Source of the DNA: Bombyx mori | Lineage: Eukaryota; Arthropoda; Insecta; Lepidoptera; Bombycidae | Assembly (NCBI RefSeq): GCF_030269925.1 | Contig: NC_085126.1 | Span: forward strand, 2,978,501-3,042,500 | DNA: 64,000 nucleotides | Direction: 5' to 3' | Part shown: piece after piece, positions 44,890 through 56,328 of the stretch | How the letters are laid out: every line of letters begins with the position of its first letter | How positions within the stretch are numbered: position 1 is the first letter of the stretch | Translations under genes and position numbers: made by a program | The notes under the pieces: generated by a model | The model's input: the letters and a program-made list of their open reading frames with translations, nothing else | Database searches by the model: none | What the model was told of the DNA's origin: nothing

Positions 44890-46210
44890 TGAAAGAAATT
44901 TTAATGATCTATCAAAGATATGTGATATTATTGAACATACCTGAAAGTATTGTTAGACGAATCGCTATACTATTATTTTTAATTATAGTAATAGTTTTTA
45001 ATGAGGTAGGCATTTTGTAAGCTTGATCATTTTTGTAGTAAGCAATGACTGCAAGTTGTCAACCACATGAGTCAAAAGGTCATTAATACATTATCTTTGA
45101 AGCATACATAGATTCTATTTATAAAATACTTCAAGCAAGTAACAACTAAAATACTAATGAAAAAATACATTGTCAAATTTGTTAATAAAAAAAAAGCGTT
45201 CAAACGTTTGAATAGTTTAGATGTGACAACGGACAATGCATTAACAAAACGCAAACTACAATACGGACATCTTTGTTAGGGCGCCAAATAATTGCGTATC
45301 TGAAGAGAGTGTATTATTCTCTTTAACAATATCGGATAACCTTGATGCTTATCGGATCCTTACGAGACATTGGCTAGTGATAGGCACTGCGTCCTTCGAG
45401 CTATATAAATACGAGTATGTACATATGTATATAGTGTGATTTTTGTGTTGTGATCGATTTTCTTAACCTTAAAGACATTAATAAAATTATGCAAAACGGA
45501 CATTTCGTATTTTGGCGGAATATTAGTTTGCCTATCCGTGAGTGGTTAATTACAACCATCCGGATGATTCCGGTATGTTCCAAATGTTGGAAACCCAACA
45601 AATTGGTATGAAACCTTTTTATTGTTGTGGTTGTGGTGGCTTTTGACATTACATTTGAATTTGAATTATGGAATGTCTTAGTTTTCTCATTCTCTTTCCA
45701 TCCGTGCTATTGTACGCGATTTATAAAATTTCTAAAATATACAAATTTTATACGTGCAATCCTCGCGAGTTTATTTATCAAGTTCCTTGCCCATCCTAAT
45801 CATACAGTCCACTACACCAAATATGTTAACCCCTTTTTAAACGTCTTCGTTTCTGGCATGGAGACAAATATCTTAAATCGACTTAAGCAAACACTAGTTT
45901 TTTTTACAATAAACAACAACATTACACAGTCACATGGAAACTTTGCCAGTGATTATTCTAGATTATTCTCTGGCAATCTTTTCATGGAATACAAGTTCTA
46001 CATAATATTTAGTCCGTAAGCAGTCTATTGTCTAACCATACAGGTGCCTTATTAAGCTGAACTATCAATATTTAATCTATTTACCAGTACTATTATTTAT
46101 CTTTGATTATTTATAGGACCGATTTGATCACACCCTGTACATTTGTAGTTTGCGTGAACCTTTGCCTTCTTTGGTTAGAGACAACTTGACCTCTACTAGA
46201 TAAGATTTTG
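44890..46210. other. Intergenic stretch upstream of the 30K gene
   Basis: AT-rich. A 130-codon frame at 45627-46019 is open but has hydrophobic low-complexity composition and no motif. I leave it uncalled. Confidence 0.35.
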
Positions 46211-46217
46211 ATGGGAG

Positions 46218-46290
46218 TATATAAGCGCCAGTATGATCTAATCTAATTACAGTCTTGAATGGAAGTCAAGAATTCCAGCTAATACAGAAG
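46218..46290 (+). promoter_or_regulatory. Candidate promoter and 40-bp 5'UTR exon of the 30K gene
   Basis: TATATAAG (46218-46225) is followed 33 nt later by an initiator-like ACAGTC (A at 46251). The transcribed stretch then ends at cagaag|GTAAAT, a good donor at 46291. An acceptor CACCCCTAG at 50372-50380 lies 16 nt before the 30K ATG. The spacing is what insect TATA/Inr promoters show. The exon contains a short upstream frame (ATG at 46259, seven codons). The link to the 30K gene is inferred. Confidence 0.5.
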
Positions 46291-47996
46291 GTAAATAATA
46301 CTTTTTAAAACTATTTTGTCATATTAGAAATGCGGTTGGCAAGGCAAATTTAAACCATTTGAATGTCGCACTCTTGGTTATGGTTTCGATATCAAAGTCT
46401 CAGCTGTGTAAGATGATAGAAATTATTTTTGGAACAACATAATTGAGTCGTCTATTATCAAAGGTGGCAATCTGTGCATTTGGACAAAAAAAATTTGTTG
46501 ATATCGCACCATTGGTAGAAGAAAGTCGCAAGTACAATTACTTCAAATTTTTTTTATTGCAGTATTCGTTAAAGGAGACCATGACACATGAGCTCAACAA
46601 GTTTGAAAAAAATATTCCAAAAAATGACGGAGATATCGCAAAATTTGCGAAATGCTAAGATTTTTATTTTTTAAATAATTCGCCTTATTATTTACGTAAT
46701 TTTTGTTATATTTGGTCATTTTTGAAATTTTCCCTATCAATAAAAGCTTATTGTTACTTATACACAATTTTATTAAAATATACGTGCATAAATGAACATG
46801 CACACTTTTGCCACGATATTTGATGAAGATGTGAAGTGCGCAAGTTCAGTTACTTGTTTTCTGTACGTGACTTTTTGCGAATCATTCATACGTAATATTA
46901 TAAGCTCGCTTCTTCTATGATTAATTTCGATGGATTTTAATTTTTAAATGAAAATACTTAATTTTATACTGTATATTTCGAAAATATTTCGTAACGTAAT
47001 TATAATTAAAAACAAAAACATTAGCATATCAGTTGGATAAACCACACTACATACTTAATATTTAGTTATTTCTTGCGAAATTTGATTATACAAAAATTTG
47101 TATCACGAAATTTCTTGTTTGTTTTTAAATCTATCACGCACGAGAGTGGTGCATGGGCACTAGCTGAATAGTTCTCACGTGCATGCCGCTACCTAGTTAA
47201 CTATCATTGATCTAAACGTATGTGTACCATTTTGAAAACGTATATAGGTACCATTTTTTTACGCGAAGTTAAATATGATACTCCTGCAAACTGTACTGCA
47301 GAAGTAAAGTTATGGATATCATTGAAAGAAAATGTAAATGACTTGATGCGCATGCACATGCATGACATGTCAATGAGTTTTACTGAAGATGGTATTAAAT
47401 CTAAATAAAGTCTCAAAGGGATGTTCTTCTTCTTATGACGATGGATCATAAACTAGTTTAAGTAATACAGTACAGAACAGTGGAACTAGACAATGTGATT
47501 CCGAATTAGCAGCTTTGTCGGAAACTATAAACTTTTATACAGAATCAACCAAAGACTCTCGATCAAAAGAAACACAATCGCATAATGCAAATGTTTTAGA
47601 ATTAGCGGAGGAGAAAGTCAGTGGAAAAGAAAACTCTATTTAAACTGCCAATGATATAAATTTCATCGCATTGTAGTTGACCCATAACAATAATCAAATA
47701 GCAATGAAAAGAATTAAAAAAGAATGCGAGATGAAAGTTCCTGGCAGGTGAAGAAGTAAAATATTCAAAAATGTTGGTAAATCATACCGTTAATGGATAC
47801 AGGAAAAGGGAAGAGAAAAAGTTATGGGAGATCCATGTAGATAAAAGAAAAAAGTGTAACGAATAAATAGGTAAATTTTAAAGGATTGTTATTTTCAACT
47901 ATTATTGATGTTTGGGAAATTCTGAGCGTCAATAGAATTGTATTTTATTATAAGATTTGTAAAATCGAAGCCTAAACGCATGACAACCAGTGTCAT

Positions 47997-48054
47997 GTCT
48001 ATGCTATTAGTCTTTTCGAATCTACCAAGATTCGAAAAGACTAATAGCATAGAC
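47997..48054. repeat. Perfect hairpin, 27-bp arms, 4-nt loop
   Basis: Arm 47997-48023 (starts gtctatgctattagtctttt) and its exact reverse complement 48028-48054, with loop acca. No mismatch in 27 bp. It lies in the presumed first intron of the 30K gene, just upstream of the transposase-like relic. Confidence 0.95.
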
Positions 48055-48074
48055 TTTGGAATATAATTTCCCAA

Positions 48075-49068
48075 AAAGTATAAAAACTGAAAATGTAGTA
48101 ACTATTTGCGAAAATATGTTTATACAGAATTTGGATATAAATGAAAAAAAATGTCTACACAGCTTGATGAATAAGAGATGGAGTCAGTGAAAGATTTACG
48201 AGGATGTCATTCTGACCGGCCTAAAAAAGTAGATGATTTAAATAAAAAGCTTTATTGATCATATAAACCAATTTCCAAGAAACTCAAAGAGAAAAATTGG
48301 ACCAAAAGCTTACTTATGCTAAAAGTGTTTATATCTAAATTGGACAAAAGATCAACAACTCTGTCGAAATGTTAAGCCAGTAACACTACCCTAATTTTGA
48401 GCGCACCTCAATCGGAGATCGGAGTTTTTCGCAAATCCAGTATAACATTTCACTGTCGATCATATTTTAACTAAAGGTGATTATTGCTATATGCGGCTTG
48501 CTGAAATTGTGAAAGGGGAAGCGAATGAAATAGATGTCTATGGATTTTTTTACAAAATGAAGCATCAAGGGGTATCAGAAAAATATCGTTCTATTCGGAG
48601 AATTGTTCAGGACAAAACCGAAACTATTTAGTTTTGCACTATATATGTATATATGGATGTTGCAAGTAAAAACTATCCACGGCTTTTAAAAAAAATCTCA
48701 TTTTCAGAATAAAGGAGACTCGATGCAGCATGTAGAAACAAAAAAAAAAAACAAGTTTATTACGTACCAGACGAAAAGCACTCAATCGTTCGCAATGCGA
48801 AATTAAATACGAAGAATTATGTATTGTGAAACACATGATACAAGAGAATTTCTTTAACTATAAACGATTAGTTGAACTTGCTAAAAACTGGTATGAGGAT
48901 ACCGTTGGCAACAAAGTTTTGTGGTCTAAAATAAAACGATTATTTGCTGATCTCCAAAATCCTATAATTACTAATATGAAATATGATATTTATGAAGAAG
49001 AACCTAAATGGGTTAATACCAATGCAAATTACAGAAAGGGAAGACAGAACAGAAAGGCTCAGAGTTAA
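48075..49068 (+). pseudogene. Decayed transposase-like gene
   Basis: Fragments in different frames, in an order that fits a multicopy arthropod DDE-transposase-like family: VVTICENMFIQNLDINEKKC (48097-48156), then DLRGCHSDRPKK (about 48196), then HINQFPR in another frame (near 48260), and at 48760-49065 YYVPDEKHSIVRNAKLN followed by NFFNYKRLVELAKNWYEDTV and GNKVLWSKIKRL. The middle, which should hold the catalytic residues, is missing or unreadable. Stops and frameshifts are numerous. The family assignment is from remembered motifs and is moderate. Confidence 0.5.
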
Positions 49069-50371
49069 AGTAACCAAGTATTATCGGCACTAACGCAGAT
49101 ATACAATGATCTATTTCCAATTTTTAGAAATTTCAACAGAGACTTGATAAGTCCTTATTACGACAATAATATACAATCGCATTATCATGGTTTTTATAAA
49201 AGATTACGTCTTGAGCATTTTATTGACTAATTTACTTATAAACATTATAATCAAGTCCTTTTGTTTAATAAAGCTGGTTGATTTCATTCAATATGTTCAT
49301 ATTAACAATTTAAATTTAATTACTACCTTAAGCATTCAATTTTCACATAAATAATAACAAACAAATGTTGTTGTAGTAAAAAAATACGATTTATTAAATA
49401 TATTTTAACGTTTTCTATCAGAGTAGAATAAGTAAGTTGTTAGTGATACAGACATATTTATTTTATTATTAAACTTGTAATAAAAACATAAATTTATTTA
49501 CTATGATTATTTCTATTTTAATTCTTCCGCAACAAAGGCGTATTTTTTTATACACATACATAGGCTAGGTCAATTTTGTCGGCAAGAAATACGTAAGTAA
49601 AATTACGAAGCTATGATCCGTGTGAACACCGTAGCAACAAAGCGGTTACTTTACTTATTCCTAAAAGTCATAATATCATAACGGGGATTAAAGACGTAAC
49701 CGATTAATTTCAAATTAATTTGAAAACTACTCAATATTGTTTTAAATCATTAACAGATATATATGCAGCTTAATTTTGTCCATGAAGTCTCTTAAGAACA
49801 TTTTCATCTATGATTTACCATTTCTTAACAAAACAGTTTTTTTACGTTCCTGAAAAGTTCGAGTTTTTCACTTGCGACCTTTTTCCACGAATGGTGCGAT
49901 ATGTCAATACAGATTGATTTGAATATAATCGTCTCCTTCAAAGAATACGGTTCAAAACCTGCATTAAATAAAGATTAATACTTAACCTGTTATTTATCTA
50001 AGATGTCGTTCAGAAGAATTTTGTGACTGCCAATGGAATACAAAGTCAATAATACGTTTTTCTGATTTACCAATAATTGTCCAAAAGTCACATTGCCGGC
50101 TTTGATAATAGTCGACTTAATTATTCCCGAGAAAAAAGATTAATTTAGCCACGGCAGCTTTGTATGCGATTGTAAAATATAGACGATATTATCATTTGGA
50201 ATAAGTCACTATGCGAGATTTCTGGCCAGTAAATTTGCGGTATGACGTTGACACCACGTTTGATGAGTAACTTCCTTACGTAGTCCAAAATACTATGCGA
50301 GTTCTAGTCTTACCGTTAATATAAAAATATTTACAATACGTACTACATATTTACATCAAATAATAATGTTT
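49069..50371. other. Probable intron sequence upstream of the 30K coding exon
   Basis: AT-rich, no frames of interest. TATAAAAATAT at 50320-50330 is a possible alternative promoter element about 75 bp before the ATG. Confidence 0.35.
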
Positions 50372-50396
50372 CACCCCTAGGTTTTCACTTATCAAG

Positions 50397-51155
50397 ATGC
50401 ATTTCGGGGCTGCGTTCGCATTCTTAGGCCTCGCCTCCATGGTTTGTGCCTACAGCGATCACCGCGTCGCCAGCCTAATTGGTGATGTCACCGCCGGTAA
50501 CTATGGTGGGGCTGTCCAGACCGCATTTGAACTGGAGAGCGAGTACAGGGACGACCTCATCAAAGAAGCTATCGATGGACTCTTCGAAAACAACGTGAGG
50601 AACTTATTCGATTTCGCCTATAGGCTCAATCGTGATGGGGGATTTATGATTGTCAGGGAATCCTTCCCCGTGGAAGTTGAAAGGATCCTCGACGAAAGAT
50701 TTATGAAATTGATGAATAGACAAGACAATCTCGCTTTAAAGCTGGCCAGCACAGTTGACGAAGGCGGTGACAGGATGGCTTACGGGGACGGCGCAGGATA
50801 CATTACGAGAAATATTGCTTGGAAATTTACGCCTCTTTGGGAAAACAACGGCCTATACTTCTATATCTTCGGCGTCGAACGCAACCAATACCTGAAGTTA
50901 GCTTACAGTCCTGACAGCGCGGGAGATCATACAGCATATGGGGGTGACAGCCCCACAGATAACAGATACCGGTGGTATTTGGTACCCGCGAGAATTCAAG
51001 GTAGGAACTTATACTACATCGTCAACAAAGAATTCAACCAGCCTCTGAAGTTAGGCCGTGCGCTTGACTGGGCACACGATCGTGTAGCGTATGGACACAA
51101 TGGCGATTTCCACGGGAACCCTGAGCAGTTCGGCTGGTACATCACTGAATACTAA
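50397..51155 (+). CDS. 30K-type low-molecular-weight lipoprotein
   Basis: A 252-residue secreted haemolymph protein of the lepidopteran 30K family (lipid/sugar-binding, larval fat body to haemolymph, stored in eggs). Residues 1-18 (MHFGAAFAFLGLASMVCA) are a signal peptide. An N-terminal helical domain follows (about 20-105, with YRDDLIKEAIDGLFENNVRN and SFPVEVERILDERFMKLMN). Then comes a beta-trefoil domain with three family repeats: LALKLASTVDEGGDRMAYGD, YLKLAYSPDSAGDHTAYGGD and PLKLGRALDWAHDRVAYGHN. WKFTPLWENN, GVERNQYL and the C-terminal FGWYITEY are typical. The length matches the family, the frame is intact and codon use is clearly coding. The ATG directly follows a possible splice acceptor. 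It is a less common member; I cannot tell which paralogue. Confidence 0.92.
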   Translation: MHFGAAFAFLGLASMVCAYSDHRVASLIGDVTAGNYGGAVQTAFELESEYRDDLIKEAIDGLFENNVRNLFDFAYRLNRDGGFMIVRESFPVEVERILDERFMKLMNRQDNLALKLASTVDEGGDRMAYGDGAGYITRNIAWKFTPLWENNGLYFYIFGVERNQYLKLAYSPDSAGDHTAYGGDSPTDNRYRWYLVPARIQGRNLYYIVNKEFNQPLKLGRALDWAHDRVAYGHNGDFHGNPEQFGWYITEY

Positions 51156-51199
51156 GCCCGATAATTTTGTTTAGTACCAAACCTGTCGCGAAATGTTTT

Positions 51200-51205
51200 A
51201 ATAAA
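51200..51205 (+). promoter_or_regulatory. Poly(A) signal AATAAA of the 30K gene
   Basis: AATAAA 45 nt after the stop codon (ttttaataaatttaaacg). The position is ideal for a short 3' UTR. Confidence 0.75.
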
Positions 51206-51992
51206 TTTAAACGAATCGCAAACAGTCTAAATTGAGATTTTCTTTTTGTTTTTATCCCAGAATGAAGTTAAAAATACAATTTTGTATGTAGTTTTTATGT
51301 GATGGCTACCGCAGAGGGATGTTTTTCAGCGTCGGTTTAAAATAAGAGTGCTTTTCAAATATCAAGAAGGGTAGCTCATATCGGACTTGCACGGTTGATG
51401 CACGTTTTTGACTAAACTAGTGTGAGACAACGCAGTACCAGGCGCTAGGCACCAGGAGTCCATGGGCCACGTGCTTTTGAGTTATTACTGCAGTTCAAGG
51501 ACATCAGAACGTGGATGCTGCCACGCATCTTGAAGCATGTGGTCGAAGTCTCTGTTATATTGTATCAGGGTTGACCCATGGTTTACAGCGAAACGCATAT
51601 ATATAAATTGGAGTTATTACACCAGCACAGATTTTGATAAACAACTAATAATCGCTTGAGGTGACCCTGAAGCAATATTGTAATCACGAACAGCTCTAAA
51701 TATTGCTCTAAACTTGCTCTACAAATCGATAAATATAATTAACGAATAACAGTTCACTGTCACCTTATCCGTGACTCCGGGCGATAATATATTATGTAGA
51801 CTCATGACATTTGGCTTGATGATAATAAGACAAGTGATAGGGAAGTAAATAGAGAAATAAACGTGTAAGCCAGGCACGGGAGAATTTGACGAATACTGTA
51901 TGTTTTTTTTGGTTTATTTTTTTTAAATAGGCCATAGAGCTTAAGTCCAAAGATTAGCCAGTTGCAGAGCTAATCATTGTTTAAACGTCGTT
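51206..51992. other. Intergenic stretch, nothing recognised
   Basis: No frame, repeat boundary or RNA gene that I can support. Confidence 0.35.
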
Positions 51993-52288
51993 ACGGATCC
52001 TCCCGATCTATTAACGGTGCTTTTAGGTACACAAACACCGGTCACCGTCCTCGTCGAATCCATCGCTTGCGACAAAGGGCTCGATGAATAAATTAACCCA
52101 TAGAATTATTGCTGGAACTTCTTAGTGGATCGCGTTTCCGATCCGGTAGTAGATTCTGCGAAGCACTGTTCTTGCTAGGGCCAGTGTTAGCAGCACTCCC
52201 TGCTTGAGCCCCGTGAGCTCACCTAAACGTCAAGGAGAATCTGAAATAGTCTCTCAAGGCTATCAGCGTAGGCAAGGAAAAAAAAAAC
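51993..52288 (+). mobile_element. Jockey-type LINE 3' end with poly(A)
   Basis: Landmarks gttacggatcctcccgatct, gtcaccgtcctcgtcgaatc, gatccggtagtagattctgc, ttgctagggccagtgttagc and ctcaaggctatcagcgtagg, then A-tail. A stretch around 'cccactgagtttc' is lost. Confidence 0.8.
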
Positions 52289-52375
52289 ATGATCACGAAA
52301 GATAACTTGAAACTTTAGGAAGTTATTAGTCAGTTTGGAGTATATGGAACTATGAAATATTCCAACGGTTTTATT

Positions 52376-52609
52376 TATATATGACACACACACGCATGCA
52401 TACTATTTGGTTATTGTCAACCTATTCTTATTGCTTATAGTCTGTAGTCAAATTGAGAATAAATTAATATTATTTGTCTATAGTGTAATCTTGGCGAAAT
52501 CTGTGATTATATAAGTATAATAAATACTTGACAATACAACCATAATAATGTTCAAATTTATAATTTCAATTAATTACAGTCGAATTTCGACTACTGCGGG
52601 ACCACTAGT
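52376..52609 (+). mobile_element. Helitron, 5'-truncated (family of 5058-5438)
   Basis: Runs from acacacacgcatgcatacta to the GTCGAATTTCGAC hairpin and gcgggaccaCTAGT (52605-52609). Confidence 0.7.
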
Positions 52610-52706
52610 ATAATATCAATATGTAATTCGTATTGAAATATAAATTCTAAAAAACACAATTTATAAAAAGAAAAGAAAAACGAGCAAAGCTCGGTCATCC
52701 TCTAGT
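52610..52706 (+). mobile_element. Second Helitron-type 3' end
   Basis: Ends with the hairpin CGAGCaaaGCTCG (52681-52693), then gtcatcctCTAGT (52702-52706). The same end occurs at 60383-60499. It abuts the preceding Helitron end. Confidence 0.65.
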
Positions 52707-52811
52707 AGTACTTTCATGGCGAATAATACCTGGAAACGCACTGCGGATAAACTCAATAGTTTTATATTAATTAATGGGCAGTAGAACTGGTCTCTGCTCA
52801 TTAATTAATTA

Positions 52812-52873
52812 TGCAATCTGGTAGGCAGTGGCTTGGCTCTGCCCCTGGCATTGCTGAAGTCCATGGGCGACGG
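52812..52873 (+). mobile_element. CR1/Jockey-like LINE scrap
   Basis: gtaggcagtggcttggctct then gcccctggcattgctgaagt and ccatgggcgacgg match the 3' part of 6417-6720. The longer frame that follows (to 53200) is not recognised. Confidence 0.6.
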
Positions 52874-53653
52874 TTTTTTAAAAAAAATGCTGAAAGAGGT
52901 ATTGCGTTAAAATGCAGTGATAACATCAACTCGAACATTCCACCACGCTTTCCTTATAGAACATACCAGAACAAATTGAACTCGAATATGCCCTATGGAA
53001 GACTGTGGAACAGCTTTTCATTTCAGCTAAGACATGACGATCTACCGAATATAAAACTTTCAGGTTGCGTCGGTGAAGATGTACGAGGTTTAATTACAAG
53101 AGTTGAAATTCGCTTAGCAATTAACACATTCACTGCAGAGGCACAAATCGGCCCGCCGCGATACTTACTTTCAGCTGTGGGGGTGGGGGGGGGGGGTTAA
53201 AGAAAACCACGTCCCTGTCATTAGTGAGAGTTCGACACCGACAACTTTTATACTATAAATCGCATAAAGTATGTTTTCGCAAACTTATAGCATTTTAATC
53301 TACCCTAGTGCTGGTGGGTCAAGAAAGACCTGCCACGCACTAATAGAAATATCGTCGGAGCGAAGGTGTTAACGGTAAAATCTATGAATTTGTGGGAAAA
53401 AAAACAACCACATCCAAATAGACAGAGTTTGTTTACAAAATAAAGTATTCTAAGGCTTATTTGATGCGGCTTCTCGCACTTCGGTGGGGAGAAAAGTTAA
53501 AAAAAAAAACCTTAAACGTAAGCCGACACGGAAACCATTTAGGAAGCACCTCCCCCTGCTTTAGGGAATTATTTTGTCTTATCATTCCCGGGGTTTTATA
53601 AACTTTTATAAACTAGACGATAAAACAAAACAAAAATTACATTGAAACACTAA
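52874..53653. other. Intergenic stretch with a G-run
   Basis: A G-rich run at 53176-53197 (gtggggg then 12 or more G). The open frame ending in it has no known motif. Confidence 0.35.
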
Positions 53654-53965
53654 AATTTTTTATTTGCCCTTGTAGACAGACGAGCATACGGCCCACCTAA
53701 TGGTGAGTGGTTACCGTCGCCCATGGACTTCAGCAATGCCAGGGGCAGAGCCAAGCCGTTGCCAATCATTAAGTACACTTCACAAGCCTCCTTTGAAGAA
53801 GGTCATGTCATAGCGCTCGGGAAACATGGTAGAGGGGAGCTCATTCCAAAGTTGGTTAGTACGTGGCAAAAAATACCTCTGGAAACGCACTGTGGATTAA
53901 CGCATTGGCTCCAGGTAGTATGGATGAACTCTACTCCGCTGGCGGGCGGTGCGATGGATATTCAT
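53654..53965 (-). mobile_element. CR1/Jockey-like LINE 3' end
   Basis: Minus copy of the family at 6417-6720: T-run then ccttgtagacagacgagcat and acggcccacctaatggtgag, running to the 'cctggagccactgcg' equivalent. Diverged. Confidence 0.7.
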
Positions 53966-54499
53966 TGAAATTGTAGTTCAAAGCTTGCAGGTAACGGCAT
54001 CTTGAGCTTTGACAATTTGTTTGAATTATTTAACCAGTTAAACCATAGTTATCCGTGACCATGAAACTTGTTAAATGCTTGGAACGTCAGAGATTAGAAA
54101 ATGCAAATATTAAACTTGAATAAGCAATTTGAATTACTGCTTAAAGTAGTCTTAACACTTGATCGATCGGTCGTGGCTGCCACTCAGGAAGGATTGGCTT
54201 CTCGCGCGCTTTTAATCACGATGCAATAATATGGAGGAGTACACACACGGCTACTAGTATAATAAGAAATTTTAATAAAAAAGAAAATCGTATTAAAGAA
54301 ATGAACTTAAGAATACCGTCAATATGGTCGAAGCCATATTAAAAATTCATTGTCAGTCAAATTCAAGTTAAAAACAAATACAAAGAACTTGATGATCATT
54401 GATAATGAGACAACACGAGAGGCATCTTTCAAATAATGAAAATCATCAAAATTGGTTAAATGTAGAAAAAAATTGAAAGAGGAACAACTTAACTTTACC
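53966..54499. other. Intergenic stretch, nothing recognised
   Basis: AT-rich; nothing supported. Confidence 0.35.
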
Positions 54500-54740
54500 C
54501 GGTGGTAGGACCTCTTGTGAGTCCGCACGGGTAGGTACCACCACCCTGCCTATTTCTGCCGTGGTAATGCGTTTCGGTTTAAAGGGTGGGGCAGCCGTTC
54601 TAACTAGGTATACTGAGACCTTATAACTTGTATCTCAAGGTGGGTGGCGCATTTACGTTGTAGATGTCTATGGACCCCAGTAACCACTTAACACCAGGTG
54701 GGCTGTGAGTTCGTCCACCCATCTAAGCAATAAAAAAAAA
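54500..54740 (+). mobile_element. Bm1-type SINE, 5'-truncated
   Basis: Starts ggtggtaggacctcttgtga, has all body landmarks and a tail ctaagcaataaaaaaaaa. A short gap removes 'aagca' in the gccgtg(aagca)gtaatgcg region. Confidence 0.9.
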
Positions 54741-55135
54741 TGTATTCGGTTAAAGCAGTCAATCTCACAGGACGAAAACCGTCCATAGCTAAAAGTCAAT
54801 ACGGCTATCGGTCGATAGAGTGGTAATTATATCTACGACTCGAGTAACAGATGAAACTATAGAACGCATTATCAATAGTTACTTTACAATATTAATCAAA
54901 AGGAAAGTGATAAAAGCGAAAAAAAACCGAAGGAACTACCTTCGTCTTCATAACGACGACGCTGGTTGATCCAAAGACCTCATTCGTGAACAAAACTTCG
55001 TAAAACAATAAGCCAAACGGACTACCACTTAAAATAATACATTTCGTTCTGTCCCTATTTCAAACACCATCGGTTTTCGTTGCAACGTTCACTTGAGTAT
55101 TTGAAGATCAGGCATCCACTAAAATGTTGTTCACT
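54741..55135. other. Intergenic stretch, nothing recognised
   Basis: No supported feature. Confidence 0.35.
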
Positions 55136-55340
55136 TTTTTTTCCCTTATTAGCTTATTAGACTGTTCCAAGTACAAACGGCTTAGTGGGCGAGCTGCTCA
55201 GCGAGTGGGGCTCTAACTAAGAGAGCTGGCTTACACTAGCTCCACCAAGAGCAGTGCTTCGCTGAATCTACCATCGGATCGTAATCGCGACCCACTGAGA
55301 AGATCCGGCGAGAAACATAGTGGGTTGTGTTTAAGGGATA
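55136..55340 (-). mobile_element. Jockey-type LINE 3' end
   Basis: The reverse complement shows cacccactatgtttctcgcc-like start, cggatcttctcagtgggtcg, 'aagcactgctcttggtggag', and a T-run (tail) at 55138. Confidence 0.7.
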
Positions 55341-55682
55341 GTTCGCTCGTCGATAGCTTACTGCGATAGGCACTATAAATTTTTTTTTGTACTCCTAGAA
55401 CTTCATAAGGTTTATAGCTTTAAAATAATTGTTGGATTTCGCGAGCTGTCGATAGTACTCCATATCACCAAAGACAAAAGCAATTTTTGCCTCACATAAA
55501 ATACATCAGCCATGACAATAAATACTGTCAACTATGAGCAATTGTGAACAATCTTTCGTAGTCTACACGAATATCAAGGAATACCTTTAAACGTACAATT
55601 CCGATTTAGTTGAAAGCAGCATTTTAGTCGCTCCCAGATGCCATCCGAAAACAAAGACACAAAAAATCGATTCAAAATATTT

Positions 55683-55712
55683 ACTGAGCGGGGACTCGAA
55701 CCGGGGACCGCA
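55683..55712 (-). repeat. tRNA-like B-box remnant
   Basis: The minus strand reads gcggtccccggttcgagtcc then ccgct, a perfect B-box (GGTTCGAGTCC) with a short T-arm-like pairing. No complete tRNA cloverleaf can be drawn around it; probably part of an old SINE. Confidence 0.4.
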
Positions 55713-55814
55713 AACACGAGAGCAAACAGATTAACGCATTAAACAATGGGACACTATGGAGTTTGTGTCTGCACTGATGGGCACACGTAGCTGACTATTG
55801 TTTTTATGTCCCAT

Positions 55815-56213
55815 TAATGAAACGAAAGGCGATTGCATGCAGCAGAGACGCGAATGTTGCGGTGGATGTGTGGAGTAACGAAAATGGATAGAATACGGAA
55901 TGAATATGTTAGAGGAAGTCTGAAAGTGGCACCTGTAACAGAGAAGCTGAGAAGTGCGCGTTTGGGATGGTATGGACATGTGATGAGACGAAATGAAAAT
56001 GAGGTTGGTAAGAGAATGTTAACTATGAATGTGGAAGGATATAGAGGAAGGGGTAGACCTAACAAGAAATGGATGGATTGCGCGAAAGACGATACGGGTA
56101 AGAGGGGAGTGAGCGAAGAAATGGTATATGATAGAAGAGTATGGAAGGAGAAAACATGTTGCGCCGACCCCAGGTGACTGGGAGAAGGGCAAGGTAATGA
56201 TGATAATGAAACG
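55815..56213 (+). mobile_element. RTE-type LINE 3' fragment with open frame
   Basis: Encodes (55833-56177) RMLRWMCGVTKMDRIRNEYV, then LGWYGHVMRRNENEVGKRML and GRGRPNKKWMDCAKDDTG, then a CCADPR end: the C-terminus of an RTE-type endonuclease/RT. The ATG/GAT-rich tail is at 56195-56213. The frame is open, but the enzyme's catalytic part is missing. Confidence 0.8.
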
Positions 56214-56328
56214 GTTTTGAAGGCTTAACGTGTCGTATTTAGAGTTAGAGCAGTTCATTGTGGTCGCCAATGGAATCACGGTTTCACATCGACTGTAAGG
56301 TCTGTTCTTAGGAATCCTATAAAACTTG

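Noticed and set aside
45627..46019. 130-codon plus-strand open frame
   Set aside because: Hydrophobic, AT-driven composition, no motif, no promoter or poly(A) context and no codon bias. Length alone is not convincing in AT-rich DNA.
47997..48054. Hairpin as a microRNA gene
   Set aside because: Perfect pairing and a 4-nt loop do not match the imperfect, longer-loop microRNA precursors. Kept only as a structural finding.
52811..53200. 129-codon plus-strand frame ending in a glycine run
   Set aside because: It begins in a LINE scrap and ends in a G-tract. The middle has no recognisable motif.
53723..53968. 81-codon plus-strand frame
   Set aside because: Antisense of the LINE 3' end at 53654-53965; the sense strand carries the LINE tail motif.
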